A DNA stretch of 27,015 nt from a virus, in IMG/VR virus record IMGVR_UViG_3300034062_001990, positions 1 through 27,015 of that record. One strand, given 5' to 3'. Of the stretch, positions 13,841 through 20,676 are shown piece after piece (the first letter of the stretch is position 1; every line of letters begins with the position of its first letter). A model generated the notes under the pieces. It was not told the DNA's origin. It searched no databases and was given only the letters and a program-made list of their open reading frames with translations. A program made the position numbers and the translations under genes.

Positions 13841-14043
13841 TGTCTGATAGTTTTAAAAAAAATGATGGTACTGGAAATACCCCACCACCAAACACTGGGG
13901 CTTCTGGTGCTGTTACAAGTAGAGAAGCTACAAAAAAACACCCTAGACAGGGAATGAAAGTGGATGTAAACAGACATGGTATTCGTAGAGAAACCAGCAA
14001 TGTTCCAAAGCCACCAAAGAAAACAGGACGTAAAAAAGTTTAA
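13840..14043 (+). CDS. basic disordered protein
   Basis: The 67-residue protein is rich in Lys, Arg, Pro and Gly (KKHPRQGMKVDVNRHGIRRE, then PPKKTGRKKV). It looks disordered and nucleic-acid binding. It starts in the previous stop (TAATG). Function unknown. Confidence 0.7.
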   Translation: MSDSFKKNDGTGNTPPPNTGASGAVTSREATKKHPRQGMKVDVNRHGIRRETSNVPKPPKKTGRKKV

Positions 14044-14045
14044 CA

Positions 14046-14135
14046 ATGTGTAAAGAATGTGGTAATTGCTCTAAAGAACACTCAAATTCTTTAGACGATG
14101 CCGTAGATTTAATAATAGATTCATCTATTGCATAA
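14046..14135 (+). CDS. 29-residue CxxCxxC microprotein
   Basis: The frame runs ATG 14046 to TAA 14133-14135. The peptide MCKECGNCSKEHSNSLDDAV and a short Ile/Asp end has three cysteines in C-x2-C-x2-C and a histidine. It starts 2 bases after the previous stop and sits in a coupled run. Its N terminus echoes MCALCGC at 13655. Confidence 0.5.
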   Translation: MCKECGNCSKEHSNSLDDAVDLIIDSSIA

Positions 14136-14153
14136 CATTAAAAGGAGAACAAC

Positions 14154-15044
14154 ATGTCAGATACAAAGGTAGTTAGTCAACTAGGCGGTAAGCTTTTAGG
14201 TGGCGGAGGAACAGGAATTTGGTCATACGAAAACTTTCTTTCTAAGGAAGAGTGCGATGAGCTAATTAAATTCTTCAATGCCAACGAAGAAGAGTGGAGA
14301 TTTATCTGCTTTTATGGATCATATGGAATGCATGTTGTTTCTCCATTTACTAAGGAGCATGGAACAACAATAACTGAAGAGTACATGGCTAATCTTCGTG
14401 AAAGAATGATTCAGTATGTTTCAGATGCTGCTGGAAGACCAATGAAAATTAACAGTATGCATGCCCAGAAATGGGAGCTAGGTGCATACGCAAATGATCA
14501 CTCAGACAGCTCAGATCTAGAAGGTAATGACATGGGCTGGAGCGACAATAAGCAATACGCTGGCATTTATCTAAACTCACAACCAGATTACACTGGTGGT
14601 GTTTTAAAGTTTAGAGATCATGGATTAGAAGTAGTCCCAGAAGCTGGCTCATTTGTATCCTTCCCAGGAGGAGTAGAAAACATTCATAGCGTTACAGAAA
14701 TAACAAGTGGTACTAGATACACTATTGTTATTTTTTGGGATTACGCAGATGCATGGTACTCAGAAGCAGAATTGCAAGAAATGGAAAGAATGATTCTAAA
14801 AGAAAGAATTCATCAATATCAATTAAAAACACAATGGAAGGATGGCGTTGCCCACCCTTTACTAGAAGATCCATACGCTGGAGTTGACGATGAGTCTAAG
14901 CTACCACCTGGATTTAAAGAGAGCTTGACTACAGCAGACATTAAGTCTAATGCACGTAGAAACCAAGAAAATGCAGTAAAAGAAGGTCGTGTGCCAGAGG
15001 GCGTAATTAACGACATGATCATTAAGGAAGAGGAAGAAAAATGA
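14154..15044 (+). CDS. prolyl-4-hydroxylase-type 2OG-Fe(II) oxygenase
   Basis: The 296-residue protein starts at ATG 14154 with AAAGGAG upstream. The catalytic domain spans about 20-205. Facial triad H116-x-D118 (YANDHSDSS) and H178 (ENIHSVTEI) and 2-oxoglutarate-binding R188 (SGTRYTIVIF) are in place; GGVLKFRDHG and PEAGSFVSFPGG fit P4H. Such enzymes hydroxylate proline or other residues in proteins. The C-terminal 90 residues are helical and charged (ERMILKERIHQYQLKTQW, EEEEK), which is not part of the usual fold and may bind a partner. The stop overlaps the next gene (ATGA). Confidence 0.88.
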   Translation: MSDTKVVSQLGGKLLGGGGTGIWSYENFLSKEECDELIKFFNANEEEWRFICFYGSYGMHVVSPFTKEHGTTITEEYMANLRERMIQYVSDAAGRPMKINSMHAQKWELGAYANDHSDSSDLEGNDMGWSDNKQYAGIYLNSQPDYTGGVLKFRDHGLEVVPEAGSFVSFPGGVENIHSVTEITSGTRYTIVIFWDYADAWYSEAELQEMERMILKERIHQYQLKTQWKDGVAHPLLEDPYAGVDDESKLPPGFKESLTTADIKSNARRNQENAVKEGRVPEGVINDMIIKEEEEK

Positions 15045-15298
15045 TTACAAAAGCGGGATCAAAAGGTGTAGATGAATCTGGAGAAGCTTACGACCACGGA
15101 TTCACAATTGAAATAGGTAGAGTAGAATACTCTCCAAATTCTGATGGAACATTTGAAACAGTTGCTACCTTCGCACAAGAAGGTCAGGAGCCTGTATCAG
15201 AAAAAAGAGACATGTCTCTTGAGGACCTACAGAATTGGTTCGACAACCCAACACCAGACTACTACGAGTCAACAATTAAACATCTACCAACTAAGTAG
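15041..15298 (+). CDS. hypothetical protein
   Basis: The 85-residue acidic product follows the P4H gene as ATGA and has a beta-rich core (FTIEIGRVEYSPNSDG, ETVATFAQEG). A helical SLEDLQNWFDNPTPDYYEST segment follows. No family recognised. Coupling suggests a partner of the oxygenase. Confidence 0.7.
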   Translation: MITKAGSKGVDESGEAYDHGFTIEIGRVEYSPNSDGTFETVATFAQEGQEPVSEKRDMSLEDLQNWFDNPTPDYYESTIKHLPTK

Positions 15299-15303
15299 TT
15301 TTT

Positions 15304-15423
15304 ATGTTTAGCAAAATCAAATGCTCAATCCTTGGGCACGATATTGTTGCAGCTGGTTCTTGCCCATTTACTGGCAAGACATATGAAGCTTGTGCTAGAT
15401 GCGGTAAAATGAGAGAAGTATAA
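15304..15423 (+). CDS. 39-residue zinc-ribbon microprotein
   Basis: The frame runs ATG 15304 to TAA 15421-15423, overlapping the next ATG (TAATG). The peptide has C7, H12, C20 and CARC (C30, C33), giving two possible metal ligand pairs, and a basic end. Function unknown. Confidence 0.55.
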   Translation: MFSKIKCSILGHDIVAAGSCPFTGKTYEACARCGKMREV

Positions 15424-16232
15424 TGAAACAGTTATACTTTTTGCATATACCTAAAACTGCTGGCAGGTTTGTAAAAGAAAATATTAGAACTACATTGTAT
15501 GCTAATGATATAAATAGTTACACCAACACGCACTACCCACACAATGTAAACCTAAATGACCAAGCATATATTGCTGGTCATTTTGGTACATACCCAATTG
15601 ATGTTGTGAAGGACATAGAGGTTGCCTGCATTGTTAGACATCCAGTAGATGCAAGAATTAGCTATTTTAATTTTATATATGAACCACAGTTTGCAGGACA
15701 AAAAGAGTACGACAGTATTGATTCATATGTAGATAAACTAAGATATTATTTGTTTACTGATCCAAACGCTGCTTCCCACAAGAACTACCAGGCAAGATTT
15801 ATATGTAATCCAACAGACTCAAGATTGTTTAATGCATCTAAATTTATAAGAGAAGACGAGGCTATACTAGAGCAAGAAGGAAAATTTAATGATGGAAAAG
15901 TTTTTACTTGGTTTGTAAATAACGATAAAACATCTCTTGAATTTGCCAAGAAGCAGATAGATTCTTTTAGCATTGTTGGTACAGTAGACAACATTGATGA
16001 GTTTATGTCAAAGAAACAAAAATGGTTTAAAGATAACTATGGAGTTACAATAAACTGGAATAAAGAAAAAAGAGTTAATTCTTCTGAAGTTACATATAAT
16101 GGTGTAGAATATACTACATCAAAGCTAAAAGAAATGTTGACGGAAGAAGAAAAGCAGTTGATACTAGATCAAAATGATATTGATTATGCAATATATAACT
16201 ATGTAAGGAGTATAGAAAATGATATTAAATAA
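15423..16232 (+). CDS. sulfotransferase family protein (1)
   Basis: The 269-residue protein has a sulfotransferase PAPS 5'-phosphosulfate loop, FLHIPKTAGRFV (6-17). The 3'-phosphate motif CIVRHPVDARISYF (69-82, R72) follows. IPKTA plus VRHPxxR-x-S is the pattern of the carbohydrate (Sulfotransfer_2-like) branch. It would transfer sulfate from PAPS to a sugar or tyrosine. It overlaps the next oxygenase gene by 14 bases; the GT follows, so the substrate is probably a glycan made in the same unit. Confidence 0.82.
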   Translation: MKQLYFLHIPKTAGRFVKENIRTTLYANDINSYTNTHYPHNVNLNDQAYIAGHFGTYPIDVVKDIEVACIVRHPVDARISYFNFIYEPQFAGQKEYDSIDSYVDKLRYYLFTDPNAASHKNYQARFICNPTDSRLFNASKFIREDEAILEQEGKFNDGKVFTWFVNNDKTSLEFAKKQIDSFSIVGTVDNIDEFMSKKQKWFKDNYGVTINWNKEKRVNSSEVTYNGVEYTTSKLKEMLTEEEKQLILDQNDIDYAIYNYVRSIENDIK

Positions 16233-16797
16233 AGCAGAAGAAAACTTTAACTTTAAGTTTAAAGGAAGATTTAATATTGATTCTATAATTGATATAGTTT
16301 CTAAATTTGAGTCTGAGTGGCTGATAGACACCACCAGACAGAATAATAAATACCCAGATAGAAAGAACCCACATTCTTTTACTCATTCATATTTAATTAA
16401 TTCCTGTTCAATTGAATGGAATTATGGAGAGCCTTTCACCACATACAGATCAAGTTCCAATGAAGATTTATGGAAAGAGATTGACCCAATAATTAAGGGC
16501 CTAGAGTACTCTTGCGATGGAGTACTAGCCAGAGCCTTGCTGGTAAAGCTTTCAGAAGAAAGCGACATAGACCCACACTCAGACAGTGGAGATTACCTTG
16601 GCTTAGTTAGAAGGCATCATATTCCTATTGTAACAAATGATAGAGTCTATTTTAGTGTAGGTGGGGAAAGAAAGCATCTAAGAGCTGGTGAGTGCTGGGA
16701 GATCAATAACAATAGAGTGCACTCTGTAGAAAATAGGGGCGGAGAAAGAATACACTTAATTATAGACATAATGCCAAGAGAAGCTGTTAATGAGTAA
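16219..16797 (+). CDS. aspartyl/asparaginyl beta-hydroxylase-like oxygenase
   Basis: The 192-residue protein matches the Asp/Asn beta-hydroxylase family. Its core runs VLARALLVKLSEESDIDPHS to RRHHIPIVTND, then WEINNNRVHSVENRGGERIH. Fe ligands are H120-x-D122 and H168; R177 would bind 2-oxoglutarate. Vertebrate members hydroxylate EGF-like domains, and bacterial ones modify peptides or lipids. It shares a tightly overlapping unit with a sulfotransferase and a glycosyltransferase. Confidence 0.88.
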   Translation: MILNKAEENFNFKFKGRFNIDSIIDIVSKFESEWLIDTTRQNNKYPDRKNPHSFTHSYLINSCSIEWNYGEPFTTYRSSSNEDLWKEIDPIIKGLEYSCDGVLARALLVKLSEESDIDPHSDSGDYLGLVRRHHIPIVTNDRVYFSVGGERKHLRAGECWEINNNRVHSVENRGGERIHLIIDIMPREAVNE

Positions 16798-17506
16798 AAT
16801 CCCAAAGATAATTTGGCAGACATGCTTATCAGATTATAATGATTTACCAGAGTACGTTAAGGTTTGTTCTGACAGTTGGAAAAACAATAATGAGGGCTGG
16901 GAATATAGGTATCTAACCCACGAAGATTGCTACAAGATGATACTAGATAACTATGATCAGGACATGGCAGACATATATCTTAAGATAGATCATCCACAGA
17001 TTAAGGCAGATTTTTGGAGATACTTATCTATATATAAGTTTGGTGGAGTTTACATAGATATAGATGTCATATCATTTAGTAATATAGATTCTTTTTTACC
17101 ACAAGATAAAGATGCATTCTTTATTCCAATCAAAAATCCAATAGCAGATAGAAAAACAGAATATGCAATGTGGTTTTTTGGTTGTAGTCCAGAAAACCCA
17201 ATACTAAAAGAGGTTATAGAATTAATGATTTCTAAATTAAAGTCTCTTGATTCATATAGCATAGCCTCTGATCAAGAAACAGGATGGCCAGTATGGAACG
17301 CAGCAATAGATAAATTTGTAGACGAAGAATGGTTTTATGTTCTAAATGACATAGAAGCACCAATGCTTCATTACGGGGCTAACTCAAAATGGACGGACAA
17401 CTATATAACAAGAAGACCAATGGAAACATTCTATTGGGATATGGGATCATCTCTTGATATAAAGGTAAGCAATAAAGCTTATTCTAGTTTAAAGGTGCAC
17501 AAATAA
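16790..17506 (+). CDS. GT32-type glycosyltransferase
   Basis: The 238-residue protein begins IPKIIWQTCLSD, typical of OCH1/capsular GT32 enzymes. The sugar-nucleotide DXD motif is D90-I-D92 in ADFWRYLSIYKFGGVYIDID. The family transfers a sugar from a nucleotide donor to polysaccharide or protein. The predicted location is cytoplasmic. Donor and acceptor are not deducible. It overlaps both neighbours by 1-8 bases. With the sulfotransferase and hydroxylase it could build hydroxylated, glycosylated and sulfated groups. Confidence 0.87.
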   Translation: MSKIPKIIWQTCLSDYNDLPEYVKVCSDSWKNNNEGWEYRYLTHEDCYKMILDNYDQDMADIYLKIDHPQIKADFWRYLSIYKFGGVYIDIDVISFSNIDSFLPQDKDAFFIPIKNPIADRKTEYAMWFFGCSPENPILKEVIELMISKLKSLDSYSIASDQETGWPVWNAAIDKFVDEEWFYVLNDIEAPMLHYGANSKWTDNYITRRPMETFYWDMGSSLDIKVSNKAYSSLKVHK

Positions 17507-17970
17507 TGGGTATGGATGTTTATGGAATTAAGCCTACATCTGATATAGGTAAGGTATTTAGAAGAAATATCTGGGGCTGGCATTCATTATGGGAATATAT
17601 AGAGCACGAGTACCCAGAAATAGCCCGTAAGGTTGATAGTCCTCACACAAATGATGGAGGATCATTAAATAAAAAAGACTGTTTGTCTTTGTCTGATAGA
17701 ATAAATAGTGATTTTAAAATAGGTAAAATACAAATATATGTAGATGAGTGCCAGAAGTTTCTAGAGTCACTGCCAGATGTAGACTGCTATGCTTGCCTAG
17801 GCTTTGGGATCACCAGAAGTGGCGTTTTCCACCCTTCTAAGGGCGTTTGCAGGCAGTGTAAAGGCAAGGGTAAGGCTAGACCATACGCCTATAACTATTT
17901 GCCACGCATAGACGATTTAGTAGAGTTTTCTTTATTTCTAAAAGAATGCGGCGGGTTTAAAATACTATAG
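17506..17970 (+). CDS. protein with DnaJ-like zinc motif
   Basis: The 154-residue product begins MGMDVYGIKPTSDIG, a start seen in many phage hypotheticals. It carries two DnaJ-type CxxCxGxG half-sites: CYACLGFG (near 94-101) and CRQCKGKGK (near 116-124), enough for one zinc. The rest is a helical EFSLFLKECGGFKI end. It starts in the previous stop (TAATG). A chaperone-like or RNA-binding role is only a guess. Confidence 0.7.
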   Translation: MGMDVYGIKPTSDIGKVFRRNIWGWHSLWEYIEHEYPEIARKVDSPHTNDGGSLNKKDCLSLSDRINSDFKIGKIQIYVDECQKFLESLPDVDCYACLGFGITRSGVFHPSKGVCRQCKGKGKARPYAYNYLPRIDDLVEFSLFLKECGGFKIL

Positions 17971-17973
17971 CCA

Positions 17974-18002
17974 TTGTCAGGCTTTATTAGTTATAGTATA
18001 AT
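17974..18002 (+). promoter_or_regulatory. leaderless-type promoter for 18009 gene
   Basis: TTGTCA (17974-17979) and TATAAT (17997-18002) are 17 bp apart, and ATG 18009 follows after exactly 6 bases. No Shine-Dalgarno. Confidence 0.8.
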
Positions 18003-18008
18003 AAACAT

Positions 18009-18152
18009 ATGAAAAAAAATAATACATCAAGCTCACAATCTAAAATGAAGAGACAGAAAAAGAATTTAAAGAGGCTGTCAGCTAAGCCAAAGATTAGTAA
18101 ATTTGAACGAAGCCAAGCACTTATTGCAGAGCAGATTAGAAACTCTTTCTAA
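18009..18152 (+). CDS. 47-residue basic protein
   Basis: The frame runs ATG 18009 to TAA 18150-18152. The peptide is lysine-rich (SKMKRQKKNLKRLSAKPK) with a helical end (ERSQALIAEQIRNSF). It probably binds nucleic acid. Its promoter is the model leaderless one. Confidence 0.65.
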   Translation: MKKNNTSSSQSKMKRQKKNLKRLSAKPKISKFERSQALIAEQIRNSF

Positions 18153-18256
18153 TGAAAGAGCCTAAGATTATGAAGATGGACTGGCGTCCACTAGGATACT
18201 GGCCAGTATATAAAGATGGAAAGCTTACATGGGAAAAGGATCCAGACAATGATTGA
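18152..18256 (+). CDS. 34-residue microprotein
   Basis: It starts in the previous stop (TAATG) and ends TGA 18254-18256, overlapping the next ATG by 8 bases. The peptide is MKEPKIMKMDWRPLGYWPVY with a charged end. The overlaps support translation; function unknown. Confidence 0.45.
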   Translation: MKEPKIMKMDWRPLGYWPVYKDGKLTWEKDPDND

Positions 18257-18518
18257 TTGGCTAGTTAATAAATTATTTTGGTGGACACCATTAAGAAATT
18301 CAATTATTCAAGAAGTACATATGTACGATTACATTAAATCTATAATGGATGACCCAGAATCAATGGAAACTGGATCACTTTATTTTCCTGGTATTGATGG
18401 TTGGAGAAGCTGGAGTCATGACAAAGAGGCTGGAAGATATTATTTTAATGATATCCCAGAAGAAAATATGATGGCTGCAATATCAGCATTAACTGATATG
18501 GAAGAAAAAAATAAGTAG
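18249..18518 (+). CDS. hypothetical protein
   Basis: From ATG 18249 the product has 89 residues: MIDWLVNKLFWWTPLRNSII, then SLYFPGIDGWRSWSHDKEAG. A longer frame is open upstream but overlaps the 18152 gene heavily. The end is helical and acidic. It may be membrane-peripheral through the Trp-rich start. Function unknown. Confidence 0.65.
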   Translation: MIDWLVNKLFWWTPLRNSIIQEVHMYDYIKSIMDDPESMETGSLYFPGIDGWRSWSHDKEAGRYYFNDIPEENMMAAISALTDMEEKNK

Positions 18519-18524
18519 TATAAT
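18519..18524 (+). promoter_or_regulatory. -10 box (TATAAT) with Shine-Dalgarno leader
   Basis: TATAAT follows the previous stop directly. A second TATAAT-like box is at 18530-18535. GGAGGA at 18537-18542 and ATG 18545 follow, so this gene, unlike most neighbours, has a true leader. Confidence 0.55.
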
Positions 18525-18544
18525 AGTATTATAATGGAGGAATT

Positions 18545-18721
18545 ATGCAGGCAGTTTGTGGACATTGTGCAAAAAATATAGACTCTTCACAATTACATCT
18601 GTATACTTCTAAATTTAGATCATTTTATATGTGCAAAGAATGCCTTGCTTGGTTTAAAATTGCAGATGATAATTACAAAATGTATGTTGATTGGAAAAAT
18701 AGTATTGAGAAAACTACTTGA
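18545..18721 (+). CDS. 58-residue zinc-finger protein
   Basis: The frame runs ATG 18545 to TGA 18719-18721 with a strong GGAGGA upstream. Two pairs CGHC (C5, C8) and CKEC (C30, C33) form a zinc ribbon with 21 residues between, similar in layout to the 7027 protein. The C-terminal WFKIADDNYKMYVDW is a helix. Function unknown. Confidence 0.7.
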   Translation: MQAVCGHCAKNIDSSQLHLYTSKFRSFYMCKECLAWFKIADDNYKMYVDWKNSIEKTT

Positions 18722-18728
18722 TGGTGTG

Positions 18729-18926
18729 TATAACTTCTTGCCTAAGATGTACCAAGGGGCAACAGTTGAAGAGTTTCCAAAAGCAGTTGATTTGACTATA
18801 CATACAAAAGCTCCAGGTAAATGGCTACTTATTGATCTAGAAACTGGTCAAGAGTACATAGGGTTAGATGTACCAACAAAATACGGTAGGTGGAGGCGGA
18901 TTAAAGATGTCGACAATAGACAGTAA
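18729..18926 (+). CDS. hypothetical protein, start uncertain
   Basis: The frame to TAA 18924-18926 clearly codes, with TKAPGKWLLIDLETGQEY and VPTKYGRWRRIKDV. The start is open: ATG 18684, GTG 18729 and ATG 18750 are all in frame and none has a good Shine-Dalgarno. GTG 18729 was chosen as the one that does not overlap the previous gene. It looks like a small beta-rich protein of phage type. It overlaps the sulfotransferase start. Confidence 0.55.
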   Translation, partial: YNFLPKMYQGATVEEFPKAVDLTIHTKAPGKWLLIDLETGQEYIGLDVPTKYGRWRRIKDVDNRQ

Positions 18927-19515
18927 AAAATTGTTTTGTATAACATATCCTAGACATGGATCTCATTTTTTAAGAGAGAATCTTACTCAAGAAGTAGATA
19001 ATTTTGACATAATTTACCAGCACAACCTTGATACTGCTCATGGCAATGAAATTTTAGAGGATGATATAATCCTTACTGTTGTAAGAAATCCAATAGATGC
19101 AATAGCATCTAAACTTATACTTAGTCTTGAGAGAAATGAACAGTTTAAAAACATTACAGATATTGCTTATGCCAAAGAGTTAATAGAGCAACAGTTATCC
19201 AGAATCATCAACTCTTACTCAGATACATATCATAAATTAAATGAATATAAAAACTTAATGGTTATAGACTTTACTACTTTTGAAACAAACCCTTGGTGGG
19301 CATTCAACTATATATTTAAAACCCTTGGCAGCGACAAAGAACTTACCACTTTCATTATGCCACAGAGTGATGAAGTATTCATAGCTACATCTAAGGATAA
19401 CCAGTACTATCAATATTGTCGCAATGAAGTTATGAATCATGAAGGTATAGATAGAGCCTTTAGGTCTTATGAATTACTATCACAAAGACTATACGAGTAT
19501 ATTGATCTCAATTAG
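18907..19515 (+). CDS. sulfotransferase family protein (2)
   Basis: The 202-residue product from ATG 18907 (GGAGG at about 18891) has the PAPS loop LFCITYPRHGSHFLRE (9-24) and the 3'-phosphate motif LTVVRNPIDAIASKL (56-70, R60). YPRHGS replaces the usual YPKSGT. It is shorter than typical sulfotransferases (about 250-300) and distant from the first copy, so both are separate acquisitions. Substrate unknown. It ends in the duplicated regulatory element. Confidence 0.78.
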   Translation: MSTIDSKKLFCITYPRHGSHFLRENLTQEVDNFDIIYQHNLDTAHGNEILEDDIILTVVRNPIDAIASKLILSLERNEQFKNITDIAYAKELIEQQLSRIINSYSDTYHKLNEYKNLMVIDFTTFETNPWWAFNYIFKTLGSDKELTTFIMPQSDEVFIATSKDNQYYQYCRNEVMNHEGIDRAFRSYELLSQRLYEYIDLN

Positions 19516-19560
19516 TGCAAAAAAAGTGCGGCGGTAGAGACATATTGACAGTACCTGTCG
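19509..19560 (+). promoter_or_regulatory. duplicated regulatory element, copy 1
   Basis: In order: CAATTAGTG (19509-19517), GCGGCGGTAGAGA (19528-19540) and TATTGACAGTACCTGTC (19543-19559). The last holds the inverted repeat GACAG-TAC-CTGTC covering the -35. A second copy lies at 20609-20654. Confidence 0.7.
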
Positions 19561-19573
19561 TATATAGTATATT
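19545..19573 (+). promoter_or_regulatory. leaderless-type promoter for 19580 gene
   Basis: Perfect TTGACA (19545-19550) and TATATT (19568-19573) are 17 bp apart. ATG 19580 follows after exactly 6 bases. The -35 sits inside the inverted repeat. Confidence 0.8.
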
Positions 19574-19579
19574 TATCAT

Positions 19580-19762
19580 ATGATATATCATGAAATTGAA
19601 GAGCATGACGGGGTTCAAGATAAGCGTTCAGCATTTAGGCTTGATCCAATGCCATATAAATGGACCCTATATAAGCATGGAGAGATATTGACATATGGCT
19701 ATTGCCATAGCCAAGGCCAGGCGGAAGAGATGGTAGTAAAGGAAATGCAAGCAAGGGCATAA
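19580..19762 (+). CDS. 60-residue hypothetical protein
   Basis: The product begins MIYHEIEEHDGVQDKRSAFR and has PYKWTLYKHGEILTYGYCHS, then a helix with KEMQARA. This pattern resembles small DUF-type phage regulators but no family is sure. It starts the last plus-strand unit and overlaps the next ATG (TAATG). Confidence 0.7.
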   Translation: MIYHEIEEHDGVQDKRSAFRLDPMPYKWTLYKHGEILTYGYCHSQGQAEEMVVKEMQARA

Positions 19763-20007
19763 TGGCATACTCCAGATTCTTTGATAGCGATATTTATATC
19801 TATCCTCATGTAGATGGACATATAGAATGTTGTGCATGTTGGCTAAATGAAAAATTAGAGACGGGCTTATTTGGTCTATCAGAGAAGATACGGGATGATC
19901 AATCCCTATCTAATCATATAGATGAGCATATTAAGGCTGGGCATGATATACCAGAAGGTCTTCTAGAAGAGATACTTTCTGATAGCGACAGATATGGTAG
20001 AATGTAA
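19762..20007 (+). CDS. actinophage zinc-binding protein
   Basis: The 81-residue protein begins MAYSRFFDSDIYIYPHVDGH and has ECCACWL followed by a helix with HIDEHIKAGHDIPEGLLEEI. This order (DIYxxPHVxGxIECCxCxL...HxxEHxxAGHxxP) is widespread in actinobacteria and their phages without assigned function. Cys22-25 and the histidines could form a C2H2-like zinc site. Confidence 0.8.
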   Translation: MAYSRFFDSDIYIYPHVDGHIECCACWLNEKLETGLFGLSEKIRDDQSLSNHIDEHIKAGHDIPEGLLEEILSDSDRYGRM

Positions 20008-20009
20008 CT

Positions 20010-20327
20010 ATGGATAATACAAAAGATTGTAAGTGTGAAGGATGCATGGCCTGCAAAGCAAAGGGCGGATGCGAAATGGATACATGCAAAGGTCATGATG
20101 GCATGCATAAATCAGAAGAGCTTTCAGATGAAGAGATCTCAAAGTCTTACGACTCAGAAGATGAGGAAGAGGACAAATGGAACAACATAGAGAAGGCTTG
20201 CTGGGCGGGATACAAGCAGGTAGGTATGAAGGATAAGGGCGGTAAGAGAGTCCCTAATTGCGTACCTATTAAGAAGTCCTTATTTGGTACAGAAGGACCT
20301 CAAACACTTATTCCAAGGAACAAGTAA
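20010..20327 (+). CDS. Cys-rich protein with phage KGGKxVPNCVP motif
   Basis: The 105-residue product has a Cys-rich N terminus (CKCEGCMACKAKGGCE, then DTCKGHDGMH), an acidic middle, and a C-terminal motif: CWAGYKQVGMKDKGG followed by KRVPNCVPIK. That end occurs in many unrelated phage proteins and looks like a mobile module. The N terminus could bind several metals. Start ATG is 2 bases after the previous stop. Confidence 0.75.
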   Translation: MDNTKDCKCEGCMACKAKGGCEMDTCKGHDGMHKSEELSDEEISKSYDSEDEEEDKWNNIEKACWAGYKQVGMKDKGGKRVPNCVPIKKSLFGTEGPQTLIPRNK

Positions 20328-20328
20328 C

Positions 20329-20493
20329 ATGGGTATCCTAGATAACCTTGAAGCCTATTTAGAGGCGGAACCAAAAGAGAAATGCCATTACTGTCAGGCT
20401 GTAGCAACATACAACGACCTAGCTGAAGTAGATAGAACCTATAAGGTGGTAGGCGTATGTGCATGCCATTCATTTAAGGGATTGAGTTCATAG
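20329..20493 (+). CDS. 54-residue zinc protein (MGI-DN-EAY paralog A)
   Basis: From ATG 20329, just after the previous stop, the product is MGILDNLEAYLEAEPKEKCH, with CHYC and a CACH pair near the end. The N terminus repeats in the 20677 gene. An open frame extends further upstream but overlaps the previous gene. Confidence 0.65.
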   Translation: MGILDNLEAYLEAEPKEKCHYCQAVATYNDLAEVDRTYKVVGVCACHSFKGLSS

Positions 20494-20655
20494 TTGTCTA
20501 AGCATTGGGAAGATAAGTCCCAATGGATCACGCATTGCCCTATATGCTTTTGTTCAGTTACATATCAATTATATGACTTTCATTTACAATATCATCAAAA
20601 TTTGACCCCAATTAGTGAAATCGGCGGCGGTAGAGAGGGTATTGTCAGTACCTGA
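20494..20655 (+). CDS. 53-residue C2H2-like finger protein, TTG start
   Basis: The frame is open from TTG 20494, directly after the previous stop, to TGA 20653-20655, with AAGGGA about 12 bases upstream. CPIC-FCSVTYQLYDF-HLQYH gives C-x2-C-x11-H-x3-H, close to a classical zinc finger. Its last third is encoded by the duplicated regulatory element. The TTG start lowers confidence. Confidence 0.5.
   Translation: MSKHWEDKSQWITHCPICFCSVTYQLYDFHLQYHQNLTPISEIGGGREGIVST
20609..20655 (+). promoter_or_regulatory. duplicated regulatory element, copy 2
   Basis: CAATTAGTG (20609-20617), GCGGCGGTAGAGA (20624-20636) and TATTGTCAGTACCTGACA (20640-20657) repeat copy 1. Here the palindrome is TGTCAG-TAC-CTGACA, six bases per arm. 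It covers the -35. Confidence 0.7.
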
Positions 20656-20670
20656 CATAAATGATATAAT
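20642..20670 (+). promoter_or_regulatory. leaderless-type promoter for 20677 gene
   Basis: TTGTCA (20642-20647) and TATAAT (20665-20670) are 17 bp apart. ATG 20677 follows after exactly 6 bases. Confidence 0.8.
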
Positions 20671-20676
20671 AGAATC

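Noticed and set aside
18721-18795. 24-residue Cys-rich frame (MVCITSCLRCT)
   Set aside because: It overlaps the coding frame of 18729-18926 in another phase and has no ribosome binding site.
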